64,000 bases of DNA from Comamonas sp. 26. GTDB lineage: Bacteria; Pseudomonadota; Gammaproteobacteria; Burkholderiales; Burkholderiaceae_C. Under the pieces are notes generated by a model that worked only from the letters and a program-made list of their open reading frames with translations, had not been told where the DNA came from and made no database searches. The position numbers and the translations under genes were made by a program. Positions 10,600 through 18,120 of the stretch are shown in pieces. Position 1 is the first letter of the stretch. The number at the start of each line of letters is the position of its first letter. The stretch spans positions 1,736,001-1,800,000 of the forward strand of contig NZ_PEFL01000001.1 of assembly GCF_002754475.1 (NCBI RefSeq), written 5' to 3'.

Positions 10600-11505
10600 T
10601 CAAGCCATGAATAAGTAATGATCGACGAGCAGAGCCAGAAAAAGCAGGCTCAGGTGAATCAGTGAAAAGCGGAAGGTACGGCGCGACAGCTCATCCGAAT
10701 AGTTGCGGTACAGAGCCACGGCGTAGCCTATAAAACCAGCGCCCAGAACCACGGCGGCAAACAGATACAGCCAGCTGCTCATGCCATACATAAAGGGCAG
10801 CAGACCTGCGGCAAACAGCACCACGGTGTAGAGCAGAATCTGCAGGCGCGTGTATTCGCTGCCATGGGTCACGGGCAGCATGGGCAGGCCGGACTGGCGG
10901 TAGTCTTCCACCCGGTACAGGGCCAGCGCCCAGAAGTGCGGCGGGGTCCACAGGAAGATGATGAGGAACAGAATCAGCGCCTCGGGGCCCACATTGCCGG
11001 TCATCGCGGCCCAGCCCAGCACAGGAGGCATCGCGCCCGATGCACCGCCAATCACAATGTTTTGCGGCGTTGCAGGCTTGAGCACCACGGTGTAGATCAC
11101 GGCGTAGCCGACAAAGGTGGCCAGTGTCAGCCACATGGTCAGCGAATTGGTCCAGACCCAGAGAATCGTCGCTCCAAGCATGCAAAGAATGGCCGAGAAG
11201 GCCAGTGCCTGCTGGCTGGACAACTCGCCACGCGCTGTGGGGCGCCAGGCGGTGCGCTTCATCTTGGCATCAATATGGCGCTCTACCAGGCAGTTAAAGG
11301 CGGCAGCGGCAGCGGCCACCAGCCAGATGCCGATGCAGGCCACACCCATATGCACCCATTGGGCGGCAGTCGGCCAGCCGGGAACGGCCAGCACCATGCC
11401 GATCAGCGCGCAAAAAACAATCAGTTGCACCACGCGCGGCTTGGTCAGCGCATAGAACTGGCTGACTCGCGAGGTGTTGTCCAACAAGGCTTCACTTTGA
11501 CTCAT
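10600..11505 (-). CDS. ctaB: Heme O synthase (protoheme IX farnesyltransferase)
   Basis: Integral membrane UbiA-family prenyltransferase, 301 aa, that adds a farnesyl group to heme B for cytochrome oxidase. The first Asp-rich motif appears as [15 protein letters not shown] (about residues 68-82); a second conserved region contains [17 protein letters not shown]. Multiple hydrophobic segments cover the protein. It follows ctaA by 25 bases on the same strand, so heme B to heme O to heme A is encoded by one unit. Confidence 0.95.
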   Translation of the reverse strand: MSQSEALLDNTSRVSQFYALTKPRVVQLIVFCALIGMVLAVPGWPTAAQWVHMGVACIGIWLVAAAAAAFNCLVERHIDAKMKRTAWRPTARGELSSQQALAFSAILCMLGATILWVWTNSLTMWLTLATFVGYAVIYTVVLKPATPQNIVIGGASGAMPPVLGWAAMTGNVGPEALILFLIIFLWTPPHFWALALYRVEDYRQSGLPMLPVTHGSEYTRLQILLYTVVLFAAGLLPFMYGMSSWLYLFAAVVLGAGFIGYAVALYRNYSDELSRRTFRFSLIHLSLLFLALLVDHYLFMA

Positions 11506-11530
11506 GCAATCACTCTTTGTGCGCTATGCC

Positions 11531-12709
11531 TCAGGCAGGGCGGCGCGTCATTTCAGGTCGGGTGGCGGTAACGGCATCAGTGCGCGTCACAGCCAGACTC
11601 CAGACCACAATCGTTACCAGGGCCGCGGCTCCACCAGTGTGAAGCACGGCCGCAACCAGGGGCCAGTCCAAGACCACGTTGGACAGACCCGTTAAAACTT
11701 GTAGCACTACAAAAAAGCCCAGCAGGCGGCGCTGCTTGGCCAGTGCCAGTGCGCGGCGCATTGCCCACCACAGGCCCGCAAGGGCTGCCACCACCACATA
11801 AGCCGCCAGGCGGTGGGTGTAGTGAATGGCGGTAAGCGCTTCAAAGCTGATGTTGCTGCCATCTTTGAGCAGACCCAGCGGGCGCCAGATCTGCAGCGCC
11901 TCGCCAAAATTCATGGCAGGCCACCAGCTTCCCTGGCAGTTGGGGAAGGTCGTGCATGCCAGCACGGCGTAATTGGTGCTGACCCAGCCGCCCAGACTGA
12001 CCTGAATCACCAGCAAAGCTAGGCACAGCCAGAGCGCGGTACGTAAGCCCTTGGCAATGAAGGCCGGTGTCTGGCCCGCTTGCTTCATGCTCAAGGCCGA
12101 AGCCGGAATAGCCAGTAATGCCAGCAGGCCTGTTCCGCCCAGCAGGTGCAGCGTGACAATGGCCGGAAACAGCTTCATCGTCACTGTCAGCGCGCCAAAA
12201 GCGCCTTGTATGCAGACCCAGACCAGTGTCACTGTTGGCCACCAGGGGTTCAAGGCACCCTGTGCGGCTTCGGGTTGGCCTGCATGACGAGCGGCTCGGG
12301 CTTGCTTCCAAGACAACACGGTCATCGCAATGATGAGCACGCCCACGGTGGTCGCCAGATAGCGGTGAATCATCTCCACCCAGGCTTTGCCGTGGGTGAC
12401 AGGGCCAGTCGGCATGGCGGCTTGCGCCTCGGAAATCTGTGCATGGGCCGCAAGAGGGCTTGAGCTGCCGTAGCAGCCGGGCCAGTCAGGGCAGCCCAGA
12501 CCGGAATCCGTCAAACGCGTGAAGGCACCAAACAACACCAGATCAAAAGTCAGAAACAGCGTCAGCACACAAAGCGCCTGCAGCCGCTTGCTAGGCCCCG
12601 TGCCGCGATTACGCCACCACACCCAGCACAGCGGGCCGAGTGCCAGAACCAGGCCAAACGCCATCAACTCCAGCGCCGGAGCCAGGTCATACAACTGCTG
12701 TTCAGTCAC
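11531..12709 (-). CDS. ctaA: Heme A synthase (COX15/CtaA family)
   Basis: A 392-aa multi-pass membrane enzyme converting heme O to heme A. Histidine-bearing helices are present in both halves (EMIHRYLATTVG; AIHYTHRLAAY), as expected for heme ligands, and GAFTRLTDSGLGCPDWPGCYG is the conserved N-terminal signature. About eight hydrophobic segments can be seen. It lies directly upstream of ctaB in a likely operon. Confidence 0.94.
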   Translation of the reverse strand: MTEQQLYDLAPALELMAFGLVLALGPLCWVWWRNRGTGPSKRLQALCVLTLFLTFDLVLFGAFTRLTDSGLGCPDWPGCYGSSSPLAAHAQISEAQAAMPTGPVTHGKAWVEMIHRYLATTVGVLIIAMTVLSWKQARAARHAGQPEAAQGALNPWWPTVTLVWVCIQGAFGALTVTMKLFPAIVTLHLLGGTGLLALLAIPASALSMKQAGQTPAFIAKGLRTALWLCLALLVIQVSLGGWVSTNYAVLACTTFPNCQGSWWPAMNFGEALQIWRPLGLLKDGSNISFEALTAIHYTHRLAAYVVVAALAGLWWAMRRALALAKQRRLLGFFVVLQVLTGLSNVVLDWPLVAAVLHTGGAAALVTIVVWSLAVTRTDAVTATRPEMTRRPA

Positions 12710-13200
12710 GTGCGGTCCCCGTGCATCGGCACACTGGCCCCTCTGAAGTGGTCAGCAGGCAAGTCGAAATTGCAAAAGCAGATCAGCATGGTGGAGCAGG
12801 CGCGGGCTAAGGTTTGTTTGTGTTTTCAGAAAGTATTGAAGATCCAGGCCAAGCGCTGCATGGGATAAAACCTGCATGACTTGGTGTCGAGTCTGGCGAG
12901 CAACGGCGTTGCCCGTTGCGAGATGACTGAAACAGTCGCTGAATGCAGGCTCTTTGATCCCGCACAATTTTACCCGTGTGATTTGTGGCAATGCAGCATA
13001 TCTTTCAGTGCCCCTAATAAAGCCGTGGAACGCAAGCAGCGCAGGCCGCATTTGCGGGAAATTACGGTGTTAAAAAGTGAGCAGCACGGCTGTTTTGCGA
13101 CGCCAGTGTTTCAGGCTTGCTGTACGATTAGTAACTGATTCACGGCTAGCTACCGTGATTGCAGTCAGCGGCAACTACCTTACGTAGCCTTGCCTACAAT
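12710..13200. other. Intergenic region with no convincing gene
   Basis: About 490 bases between ctaA (leftward) and tRNA-Gly (rightward). It must hold the promoters of both. Open frames here lack ribosome sites and family-like composition, and I see no repeat or structured RNA. Confidence 0.5.
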
Positions 13201-13274
13201 GCGGGCGTCGTTCAATGGCAGGACTTTTGCTTCCCAAGCAAATAACGTGGGTTCGATCCCCATCGCCCGCTCCA
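13201..13274 (+). tRNA. tRNA-Gly (CCC anticodon)
   Basis: A 74-nt cloverleaf: 7-bp acceptor stem GCGGGCG/CGCCCGC, anticodon arm TTTGC-TTCCCAA-GCAAA (anticodon CCC), T-arm GTGGG-TTCGATC-CCCAT, discriminator T and encoded CCA. Confidence 0.95.
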
Positions 13275-13285
13275 GATTTCCAAAT

Positions 13286-13315
13286 AAAGCAAGGTCTTAT
13301 GAGACCTTGCTTTTT
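13286..13315 (+). terminator. Terminator after tRNA-Gly
   Basis: Perfect 12-bp stem AAAGCAAGGTCT/AGACCTTGCTTT with a 4-nt loop TATG and a T tract. Confidence 0.92.
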
Positions 13316-13470
13316 CAAAAAAAATTGCTGGGTAAGCAACAAACCTCTCCAGCTGTACCGGCTCAATATCGCTTCGATATCAATGCCTATCAGCTGCTCG
13401 GCAGCGCAGCGCTGAGCACTGGTGTACTTCTTGAATACACGCAATTTGTTGATTCATTCATACTTCATGC

Positions 13471-13743
13471 ATGAAGAAGCTGCTTGGAGTATCTGCGCTT
13501 GTGTTGCTTTTGTCGGGCTGCTATGCAACAGGTCCCGGGTATAGCTATGGCTACATTTATCAGCCTTATAGCGGCGCGTATTACTACGGTCCCTCGTATC
13601 GGCCTGGGCATGTGCATCGTCCGCCAGCACACAGACCCCATCCTGGTCACGGCATGCATGGCAGCCATCGGCCCGGCCAAGGAGGCAACAGGCCATATGG
13701 TGGCGGGAGCCGTCCGGGCGGTGGTGGTCATGGTCGTCACTAA
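13471..13743 (+). CDS. Small Tyr/Gly/His/Pro-rich lipoprotein
   Basis: A 90-aa predicted lipoprotein. Signal sequence and lipobox LLSGC (Cys17) are clear. The mature part is low complexity: Tyr/Gly-rich at first (residues 20-45), then His/Pro/Gly/Arg-rich repeats to a C-terminal HGRH. It may bind metal or the cell surface through its histidines (inference). No homologue recognised. Confidence 0.65.
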   Translation: MKKLLGVSALVLLLSGCYATGPGYSYGYIYQPYSGAYYYGPSYRPGHVHRPPAHRPHPGHGMHGSHRPGQGGNRPYGGGSRPGGGGHGRH

Positions 13744-13877
13744 ATAGAAGCAGCGCTGAGCCGCGCGTTCGCTGCACAGTGATTTCAATGCCCACTGGGG
13801 TTGTGTCACCAGTTGATTGCCTGTCGCTTATGAGAGGCCAATGCCTGAAACAGCACGCGACTTGCCTTTTACTTTTT

Positions 13878-14180
13878 CTAGCGGCAAGACACATTGCGCC
13901 AGTTGAATTTTCCGTCGTTGAAAAACTCAGTCCAAATAGACATTGGTGGCTCCTTGCGCAAGGAGAAAGTGATCTGGTTTGGAATATTGGGCCCAAGCGC
14001 CGCTAATTCCCCCATCTTGGTATAGACCTTCACAAAGCAGTTGCTGAGTTCTTCGCTGCCGTTGGAGTCGAGAACGACCCGATAGGTTTTGACGAACTCT
14101 TCCCAGTCCTGGCGTTTCGTTACATAGGTATGCAGGCGCACATAAGCTCGGTTCGTGCTCTTGATGCTGGGCTTTTTCAT
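13878..14180 (-). CDS. Unrecognised ~100-aa family, copy 1 (NWRNVSCR C-terminus)
   Basis: A 100-aa protein without signal peptide or membrane segment. The start at 14180 has a strong ribosome site (AGGAGGG). It aligns end to end with copies at 41465-41776 and 43209-43517: shared features are NRAYVRLH, a GSE turn, AALG, PNQITFS, WTEFFNDG and the terminal WRNVSCR. The Cys two residues from the end is invariant in all three. A DNA motif (GATACAA, about 12 nt, TGCAAAA) lies 63-97 bases upstream and is also found before the other copies. I do not recognise the family; the alternating hydrophobic pattern suggests a small beta fold. Confidence 0.75.
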   Translation of the reverse strand: MKKPSIKSTNRAYVRLHTYVTKRQDWEEFVKTYRVVLDSNGSEELSNCFVKVYTKMGELAALGPNIPNQITFSLRKEPPMSIWTEFFNDGKFNWRNVSCR

Positions 14181-14419
14181 GTTGTGCCCTCCTGGGAATG
14201 TCTTTGCAGAGAGATGAAGCGGAGTGAAATCAAACTTGGCTTTTGACATTTTTTTGCAGCCTGAGCAGATTTGTATCAAGCAAGAAGCTGAAAAAAATGT
14301 AGGCGCTTTTGCTGACCCGCTAAGAGTTGGCGCTGTCATGAAACCGTGCAGGCATAAAATCCCGTCAGATCACGAGCTTGCTTGGGAAAAGTGAGCAGGG
14401 CGCTGAAACTCTTAGACTC

Positions 14420-14433
14420 TCCCACTCGATGGT
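14420..14433. repeat. Candidate left attachment repeat (copy of guaA 3' end)
   Basis: The 14-nt TCCCACTCGATGGT is identical to 45285-45298, which lies in the last codons of guaA. The integrase gene is beside the guaA copy and an alpA-type gene beside this one, as expected at the two ends of an integrated element. Confidence 0.55.
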
Positions 14434-14466
14434 TAACAAGCTCTTGAAAGCCTTATGCGGCGCGGC

Positions 14467-14721
14467 TTACAGCTCGGCGATGGCTGTAGATACCATCCCA
14501 GATGCCATGCGAATAGATGCACTGGCGAGAGGCGCAGCGGCCTTTTCATTCGCCTGGCGTCGGGACTCGATCCAGGCATCGATCTCGGCTTCATCCCATG
14601 CCACGCGACGTGGCGAAAGCACGATGCGTTTGGGAAACCGGCCAATGGATTCCAGTTTCAGAATCCAGCGATCAGACAAAGGAACTTTAGCGCAAAGCGC
14701 CTTGCGGTCTATCAATTTCAT
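14467..14721 (-). CDS. AlpA-family excisionase/transcriptional regulator
   Basis: An 84-aa MerR-like winged-helix protein of the AlpA prophage regulator type: LIDRKALCAKVPLSDRWILK recognition part, then GRFPKRIVLSPRRVAWDEAEIDAWI, the usual wing and closing helix. AlpA-type proteins control excision or integrase expression in P4-like elements. Good ribosome site (GGAGAG) before ATG 14721. It lies 33 bases inside the candidate attachment repeat, at the opposite end from the integrase. Confidence 0.85.
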   Translation of the reverse strand: MKLIDRKALCAKVPLSDRWILKLESIGRFPKRIVLSPRRVAWDEAEIDAWIESRRQANEKAAAPLASASIRMASGMVSTAIAEL

Positions 14722-14738
14722 AGTGCTCTCCAGTAAAA

Positions 14739-14765
14739 AAGCCCGCTCATGGCGATGGCGGGCTT
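14739..14765 (-). terminator. Hairpin terminator upstream of alpA
   Basis: Stem AAGCCCGC/GCGGGCTT, with a T tract on the minus strand. It would end transcripts coming from the gene at 14994-15323. Confidence 0.65.
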
Positions 14766-14993
14766 GGGTGAAATGGTTGTGTGTTTGCGAAAGTTTTTCG
14801 CAGCGCTTTAGGGATTGACTGATCCGACGGATAAAAATAAAGACGCGTATCCGTCCAAGCTGGCGTGGTGATGGCTCTGTGTGCCCGGATGCTTGGACGA
14901 CCTGGTCGGCAGCGGCATGGCCAGATTGCAGTGCGCTAGGCAGTGCTAGCCACAGGAGATTTGAAAAGGGTAGGTCTGCCTGCTCAGGTGTAG

Positions 14994-15323
14994 CTAAACG
15001 TTGCTCAGTTCCCGGCTACGGGCTGGGACCAGAGCGCAGCTCACCACCGTTGCCAGCAGTTCGCTGCGGGGCGGGCGGCAATGCAGGGTGTGGATCTGCG
15101 CACGCTCCAGCTCCACCACCACGGCCGCGCCGGGCTTGAGCGTTGCCGCGTGCTCCAGCCAAAAGCGCTGGGCGCTGCGGCCTGTCCACGTCACGCGCCA
15201 TGGCTCGATGTGGTGGGTGCCCAGCCGGTCATAAAGCAGCATTTGCAACTGAAAAGCGCCGCATCGGGCCATGCTGGCTTGCGGCGCGGTTTTGCTGAGG
15301 TAAAGCGTTCCTGTGTGGCGCAT
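14994..15323 (-). CDS. Hypothetical phage-type protein
   Basis: A 109-aa protein with a good ribosome site (AGGAGCC) before ATG 15323. It is arginine-rich and alternates strand-like segments (AFQLQMLLYD, PWRVTWTG, AAVVVELE, LLATVVSCALVP), which could be an OB-fold single-strand-binding-type protein, but I recognise no diagnostic motif. It lies in a run of small leftward genes at the left end of the island. Confidence 0.55.
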   Translation of the reverse strand: MRHTGTLYLSKTAPQASMARCGAFQLQMLLYDRLGTHHIEPWRVTWTGRSAQRFWLEHAATLKPGAAVVVELERAQIHTLHCRPPRSELLATVVSCALVPARSRELSNV

Positions 15324-15342
15324 GTTGGCTCCTGATTGGGCA

Positions 15343-15376
15343 TAAAAAAACCCGCGCGGCGTAGGCCGGGCGGGCT
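15343..15376 (-). terminator. GC-rich hairpin with T tract
   Basis: On the minus strand a GC-rich hairpin is followed by seven T (A7 on plus at 15344-15350). It is the likely end of the small gene at 15400-15585. A close relative occurs at 16933-16968. Confidence 0.6.
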
Positions 15377-15399
15377 GGGGTTGAGTGGGGTGTCTACTT

Positions 15400-15585
15400 C
15401 TACGGAGTCTTATTTCGTCCGCGATAGTTCAGGTCACTGGCTGAGTAATTCTCGCGTTTGCGCCAGTCCATCTGGATAGGGCCGGCATGATCGGGAGGAT
15501 AGGTGATGCGTTCTTTCTCCCGGCTGAGCTCCCAACGCTTGGCCTCCACGGTATGGTGGACGGTTGATTTTTTTATTTTGCTCAT
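15400..15585 (-). CDS. Small hypothetical protein (61 aa)
   Basis: A charged 61-aa protein rich in Lys, Arg, Glu and Tyr (KIKKSTVHH; WRKRENYSASDLNYRGRN). The start at 15585 is chosen as the ATG after which the sequence looks protein-like; its ribosome site is weak. No family recognised. Confidence 0.45.
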   Translation of the reverse strand: MSKIKKSTVHHTVEAKRWELSREKERITYPPDHAGPIQMDWRKRENYSASDLNYRGRNKTP

Positions 15586-15999
15586 TGGCAAGGATCTCAG
15601 TAAATTGACAGACAGTTGTCCCACGGTACATGGTTGCTGCAGAAGGGTCTATCGATTTCTTTTTCAGGGTGCGAGGAGGTGTCTCGCCTCAGGGCGACAT
15701 CCTTCGGCGATGTTCTAAGATTGAAAACCAAAGGTCTTTCCTTTCACCTATACTCATTGGACTCGCTGTTCAGGTTGTTCGCCCCGACAGCGTCTGTCTG
15801 ACACCTATGCCGCCCCTTGGCCGCCGGTAACCGCTCTTTCACGCAAAGCACGCGGTCGTCACTCCCCCTCCTGCGAACTCTCCCAGACCCTGAACATTTT
15901 TATGGGTCTGCGCAGTCCCCCCAGTTTCTGGCGCGGGCACTCATCTCTCTCTCTTTCATTTGACGGCTATCACGCCTCAGCGTGCGGCTGTCCGTATTC
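15586..15999. other. Long leader region upstream of the infA cluster
   Basis: About 410 bases without a convincing gene, next to the rightward cluster at 16000-16823. It contains a hairpin (ACATC-CTTCGGC-GATGT near 15700), a C/T-rich tract and the promoter region. It may be a long 5' untranslated leader, as in cold-shock genes (inference). Confidence 0.4.
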
Positions 16000-16218
16000 A
16001 TGCTGCAAAAAAATATTACAGAGCAGATCGGCCGCTATGTGGTCACACCTCTGACACAACCCATTTCCAGCGGCCAGTTCCTGGCTGCCGTTTCCATTCG
16101 ACGTGGCACTTATGACCGCGTCATTCGATTCATCCCTCAGTTCTCTAACGAATCGCTCGCCTCCAACTACGCCCTGACTGAAGGGCGAAACATGGTGATG
16201 AGCCAAAGCTTGAACTGA
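16000..16218 (+). CDS. Small conserved-looking protein upstream of infA
   Basis: A 72-aa protein starting [11 protein letters not shown] at 16000. The composition is ordinary: amphipathic, with [14 protein letters not shown] and [12 protein letters not shown]. It has no signal peptide. It precedes infA by 31 bases on the same strand, so it probably shares the transcript. I do not recognise the family. Confidence 0.6.
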   Translation: MLQKNITEQIGRYVVTPLTQPISSGQFLAAVSIRRGTYDRVIRFIPQFSNESLASNYALTEGRNMVMSQSLN

Positions 16219-16249
16219 ATGCCTATTGCTTTTATTCAAAGGAGACACT

Positions 16250-16510
16250 TTGGCTAAAGAAGAACTAATCGAGATGCCCGGTCGCGTTGATGAAGTCCTG
16301 CCAGATTCGCGCTTTCGCATAACTCTGGAAAACGGCCATCAGCTCATTGCCTACAGCGGCGGAAAGATGCGCAAGCACCGCATCCGCGTGCTGGCTGGCG
16401 ACAAAGTGACCGTAGAAATGTCTCCCTACGACCTCAACAAAGGGCGAGTGACTTTCCGTCATCTTGCTCCTCGCACTGGCGCGGCACCGGCCTTCAAGCG
16501 CCGCCGCTAA
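16250..16510 (+). CDS. infA: Translation initiation factor IF-1
   Basis: S1-type OB-fold factor that occupies the ribosomal A site with IF-2 and IF-3. The core is complete: [58 protein letters not shown]. Start TTG at 16250 is chosen because AGGAGAC sits 5 nt upstream and it gives the standard N-terminus; no ATG fits. At 86 aa it is longer than usual (about 72) because of a basic tail ([14 protein letters not shown]). Burkholderiales often carry a second infA; this looks like that copy. Confidence 0.92.
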   Translation: MAKEELIEMPGRVDEVLPDSRFRITLENGHQLIAYSGGKMRKHRIRVLAGDKVTVEMSPYDLNKGRVTFRHLAPRTGAAPAFKRRR

Positions 16511-16571
16511 GCCCGCTCAACTAATTACCCGCTCATCGCTGAAATGCCTGAGCAACCTTTGAAAGAACACT

Positions 16572-16823
16572 ATGCAATCCAATCTTTATGTGACCAATCT
16601 CAGCTACAACGTTGACGGTGATGCCCTGCGCACACATTTCGGCAGCTGCGGCGATGTCGTCGCTGCTGACATCATCATGGACCGTGAAACTGGACGCTCG
16701 CGCGGCTTCGGCTTCGTGGAAATGAGCAATCCGGAGCAGGCACAAAAGGCTATCGAAACGCTGCATGACCAGCCGCTCGGCGGCCGCGCTCTGGGAGTGG
16801 CCCTGGCCCGTCCACGCAAATAA
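16572..16823 (+). CDS. RRM-type RNA-binding protein
   Basis: A single RNA-recognition motif, 83 aa. RNP2 (LYVTNL, residues 5-10) and RNP1 (RGFGFVEM, about 43-50) are intact with their aromatic residues. Proteins of this kind are often cold-induced. It lies 61 bases after infA on the same strand, and the cluster ends in a strong terminator, so infA and this gene probably form a translation/RNA-chaperone unit. Confidence 0.92.
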   Translation: MQSNLYVTNLSYNVDGDALRTHFGSCGDVVAADIIMDRETGRSRGFGFVEMSNPEQAQKAIETLHDQPLGGRALGVALARPRK

Positions 16824-16849
16824 GCTTCTTCGACCTCTAAGAGGAAGCG

Positions 16850-16880
16850 GCCCACGCCAAAAGCGTGGGCTTTTTCTTTT
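16850..16880 (+). terminator. Terminator of the infA-RRM cluster
   Basis: Perfect 8-bp stem GCCCACGC/GCGTGGGC with loop CAAAA and T-rich tail. Confidence 0.9.
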
Positions 16881-16932
16881 TGGGAATCGCTACATGCTGC
16901 TGACCGCTTTTTGAGGAAAGCATCACAGACAC

Positions 16933-16968
16933 CAAAAAGCCCGCGCGGCGTGGCTGGGCGGGCGGGGT
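16933..16968 (-). terminator. GC-rich hairpin with T tract, end of BRO gene
   Basis: Hairpin built from GCCCGC/GCGGGC elements; A5 on plus gives a T tract on minus. It lies downstream of the leftward antirepressor gene. Confidence 0.55.
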
Positions 16969-16985
16969 TTTGAATGAAATAGGGC

Positions 16986-17012
16986 GCTAGCGCTTATGTA
17001 TCAAGCGCTAGC
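16986..17012. repeat. Dispersed palindromic intergenic repeat
   Basis: GCTAGCGCTT / AAGCGCTAGC inverted repeat with a 7-nt spacer, followed by AGCTAT. It is the best-formed copy of a dispersed element with the signature AGCGCTnGCAGCTAT; related copies lie at about 3416-3463, 10495-10548, 21361-21400, 25645-25680, 34425-34460, 36241-36265, 36901-36930, 58448-58490 and 60786-60835. Confidence 0.7.
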
Positions 17013-17041
17013 AGCTATGAAATTGATAAAGCTGTTCCGCG

Positions 17042-17758
17042 TTACCGCAGCTGCAAACGGCCTTGTTGCGCTGGCTGGCTTTGCGCAGCAGTTGGCGCGC
17101 CGCTTTCGCGCCTGCGTGCTTCATATTCGGTGCGCTCGGCCATGCGCTGGGTGCAGGCCGCAGCCAGTCTGGCCAGCGTGGCATCGCTCAGCATCAAATC
17201 CGTGCGAATGGCCTGGGTCAGCTGGGGCAGCGTCATCAGCATGGCACCGGCCTCCATCGGCTTCACATAAGGGGCGAGTGCATCGCCCGGCCCTTGGGTG
17301 AAAGACAGTAGCAGGCGGGTGAAGTGAGCAGGTTCGTCACCCTGCATTGCGGCATCAAACACGGCCTGATAAACCTGTAGCGTGGCCGCGTGGGCCAGCT
17401 GGCGCGCGTGCTCCGTGCGGCGGGTGTCGGGCTGTTTGGCATAGCCGCCGGTCTGGCGAATGCTGGGCAGCACCTCGCTGGTCACCCACTTGGCAAACTT
17501 GCGCGCCTCGGGCTTGCGGCTGCGCAGGACAAGGGCGTAGAGGCCGGATTCGTTAACGACGCTGATGTTTTGAAGGCCACCAAGGGTGTCGCTTGAAACG
17601 ACACCCTTTTCGTCTTCATCAAGATGCATCAGCGAGTCGCGGTGGTTTTTGATGCCTAGAGCTGCACAAACATCAGCGGCTGCGAACCATTGCTGATTGT
17701 CGTGACTGATAACGCGAACGGGAAAAACGCCGAAGTTAAAGGGGGTGATGTCAGCCAT
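17042..17758 (-). CDS. Phage antirepressor, BRO-N domain
   Basis: A 238-aa phage regulator. The N-terminal BRO-N domain (about 1-105) is clear: FPVRVISHDNQQWFAAADVC, ALGIKN, LHLDEDEKG, VNESGLYALVLRSRKPEARKFAKWV. The C-terminal part (about 125-225) contains VYQAVFDAAMQGD and ATLARLAAACTQRMAER, a version of the tail shared with the Rha and KilA-N genes in this island. ATG 17758 has a GGAGG site. A C4-type antisense RNA lies in its leader, so translation is probably silenced by RNA pairing. Confidence 0.88.
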   Translation of the reverse strand: MADITPFNFGVFPVRVISHDNQQWFAAADVCAALGIKNHRDSLMHLDEDEKGVVSSDTLGGLQNISVVNESGLYALVLRSRKPEARKFAKWVTSEVLPSIRQTGGYAKQPDTRRTEHARQLAHAATLQVYQAVFDAAMQGDEPAHFTRLLLSFTQGPGDALAPYVKPMEAGAMLMTLPQLTQAIRTDLMLSDATLARLAAACTQRMAERTEYEARRRESGAPTAAQSQPAQQGRLQLR

Positions 17759-17814
17759 TGCGGCCTCCGTAGATTGTGCTTTTGCTACAACCACCGCCTT
17801 TGACGCCAACCAAA

Positions 17815-17902
17815 GGGCGGTGACTCGAAGAGGTTGGCGTACCGGACAATCCTGCGGACAAACCGGCGAGCCTCGCGGCTCCCCCTCCGAGCCACCATAA
17901 AA
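17815..17902 (-). ncRNA. C4-type antisense RNA, upstream of BRO antirepressor
   Basis: The minus strand reads GGTGGCTCGGAGGGGGAGCC-GCGA-GGCTCGCCGG, then TCCGGTACGCCAACC and TCACCGCCC, matching the layout of phage C4 antisense RNAs. The terminal segments CGCCAACC and CACCGCC are complementary to GGTTGGCG and GGCGGTG in the leader just before the ribosome site (17791-17811). C4 RNAs block antirepressor translation in P1/P7-like phages. A second copy with the same layout is at 24721-24802. Confidence 0.75.
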
Positions 17903-18081
17903 CTGGGGCCACAGACGACAAAGCCGCACGACTGCGATTCGGGTGCGGCTTTGTTGTCACCGCAGGAAATTGTTTCAGGACGCCAATCCCGATCACGCTT
18001 TACTGGCGTGACGGTATGGAGTGTACACAAAGGTGATACTTTTTTGTGGAGCTTCGTTGGCGATGCGCAGCGCCCAGACAC

Positions 18082-18104
18082 AAAAAAGCCCGCGTGTGCG
18101 GGCT
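18082..18104 (-). terminator. Terminator of the TPR membrane protein gene
   Basis: Stem AGCCCGC/GCGGGCT with loop GTGT; A6 on plus gives a T tract on minus. Confidence 0.8.
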
Positions 18105-18120
18105 GGTGAGATTGAAGTGT

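Noticed and set aside
12752..13138. Small frames between ctaA and tRNA-Gly
   Set aside because: No ribosome sites and unlike protein composition.
13201..13274. tRNA-Gly 3' end as island attachment site
   Set aside because: No second copy of the tRNA 3' end was found in the window, while a guaA copy was.
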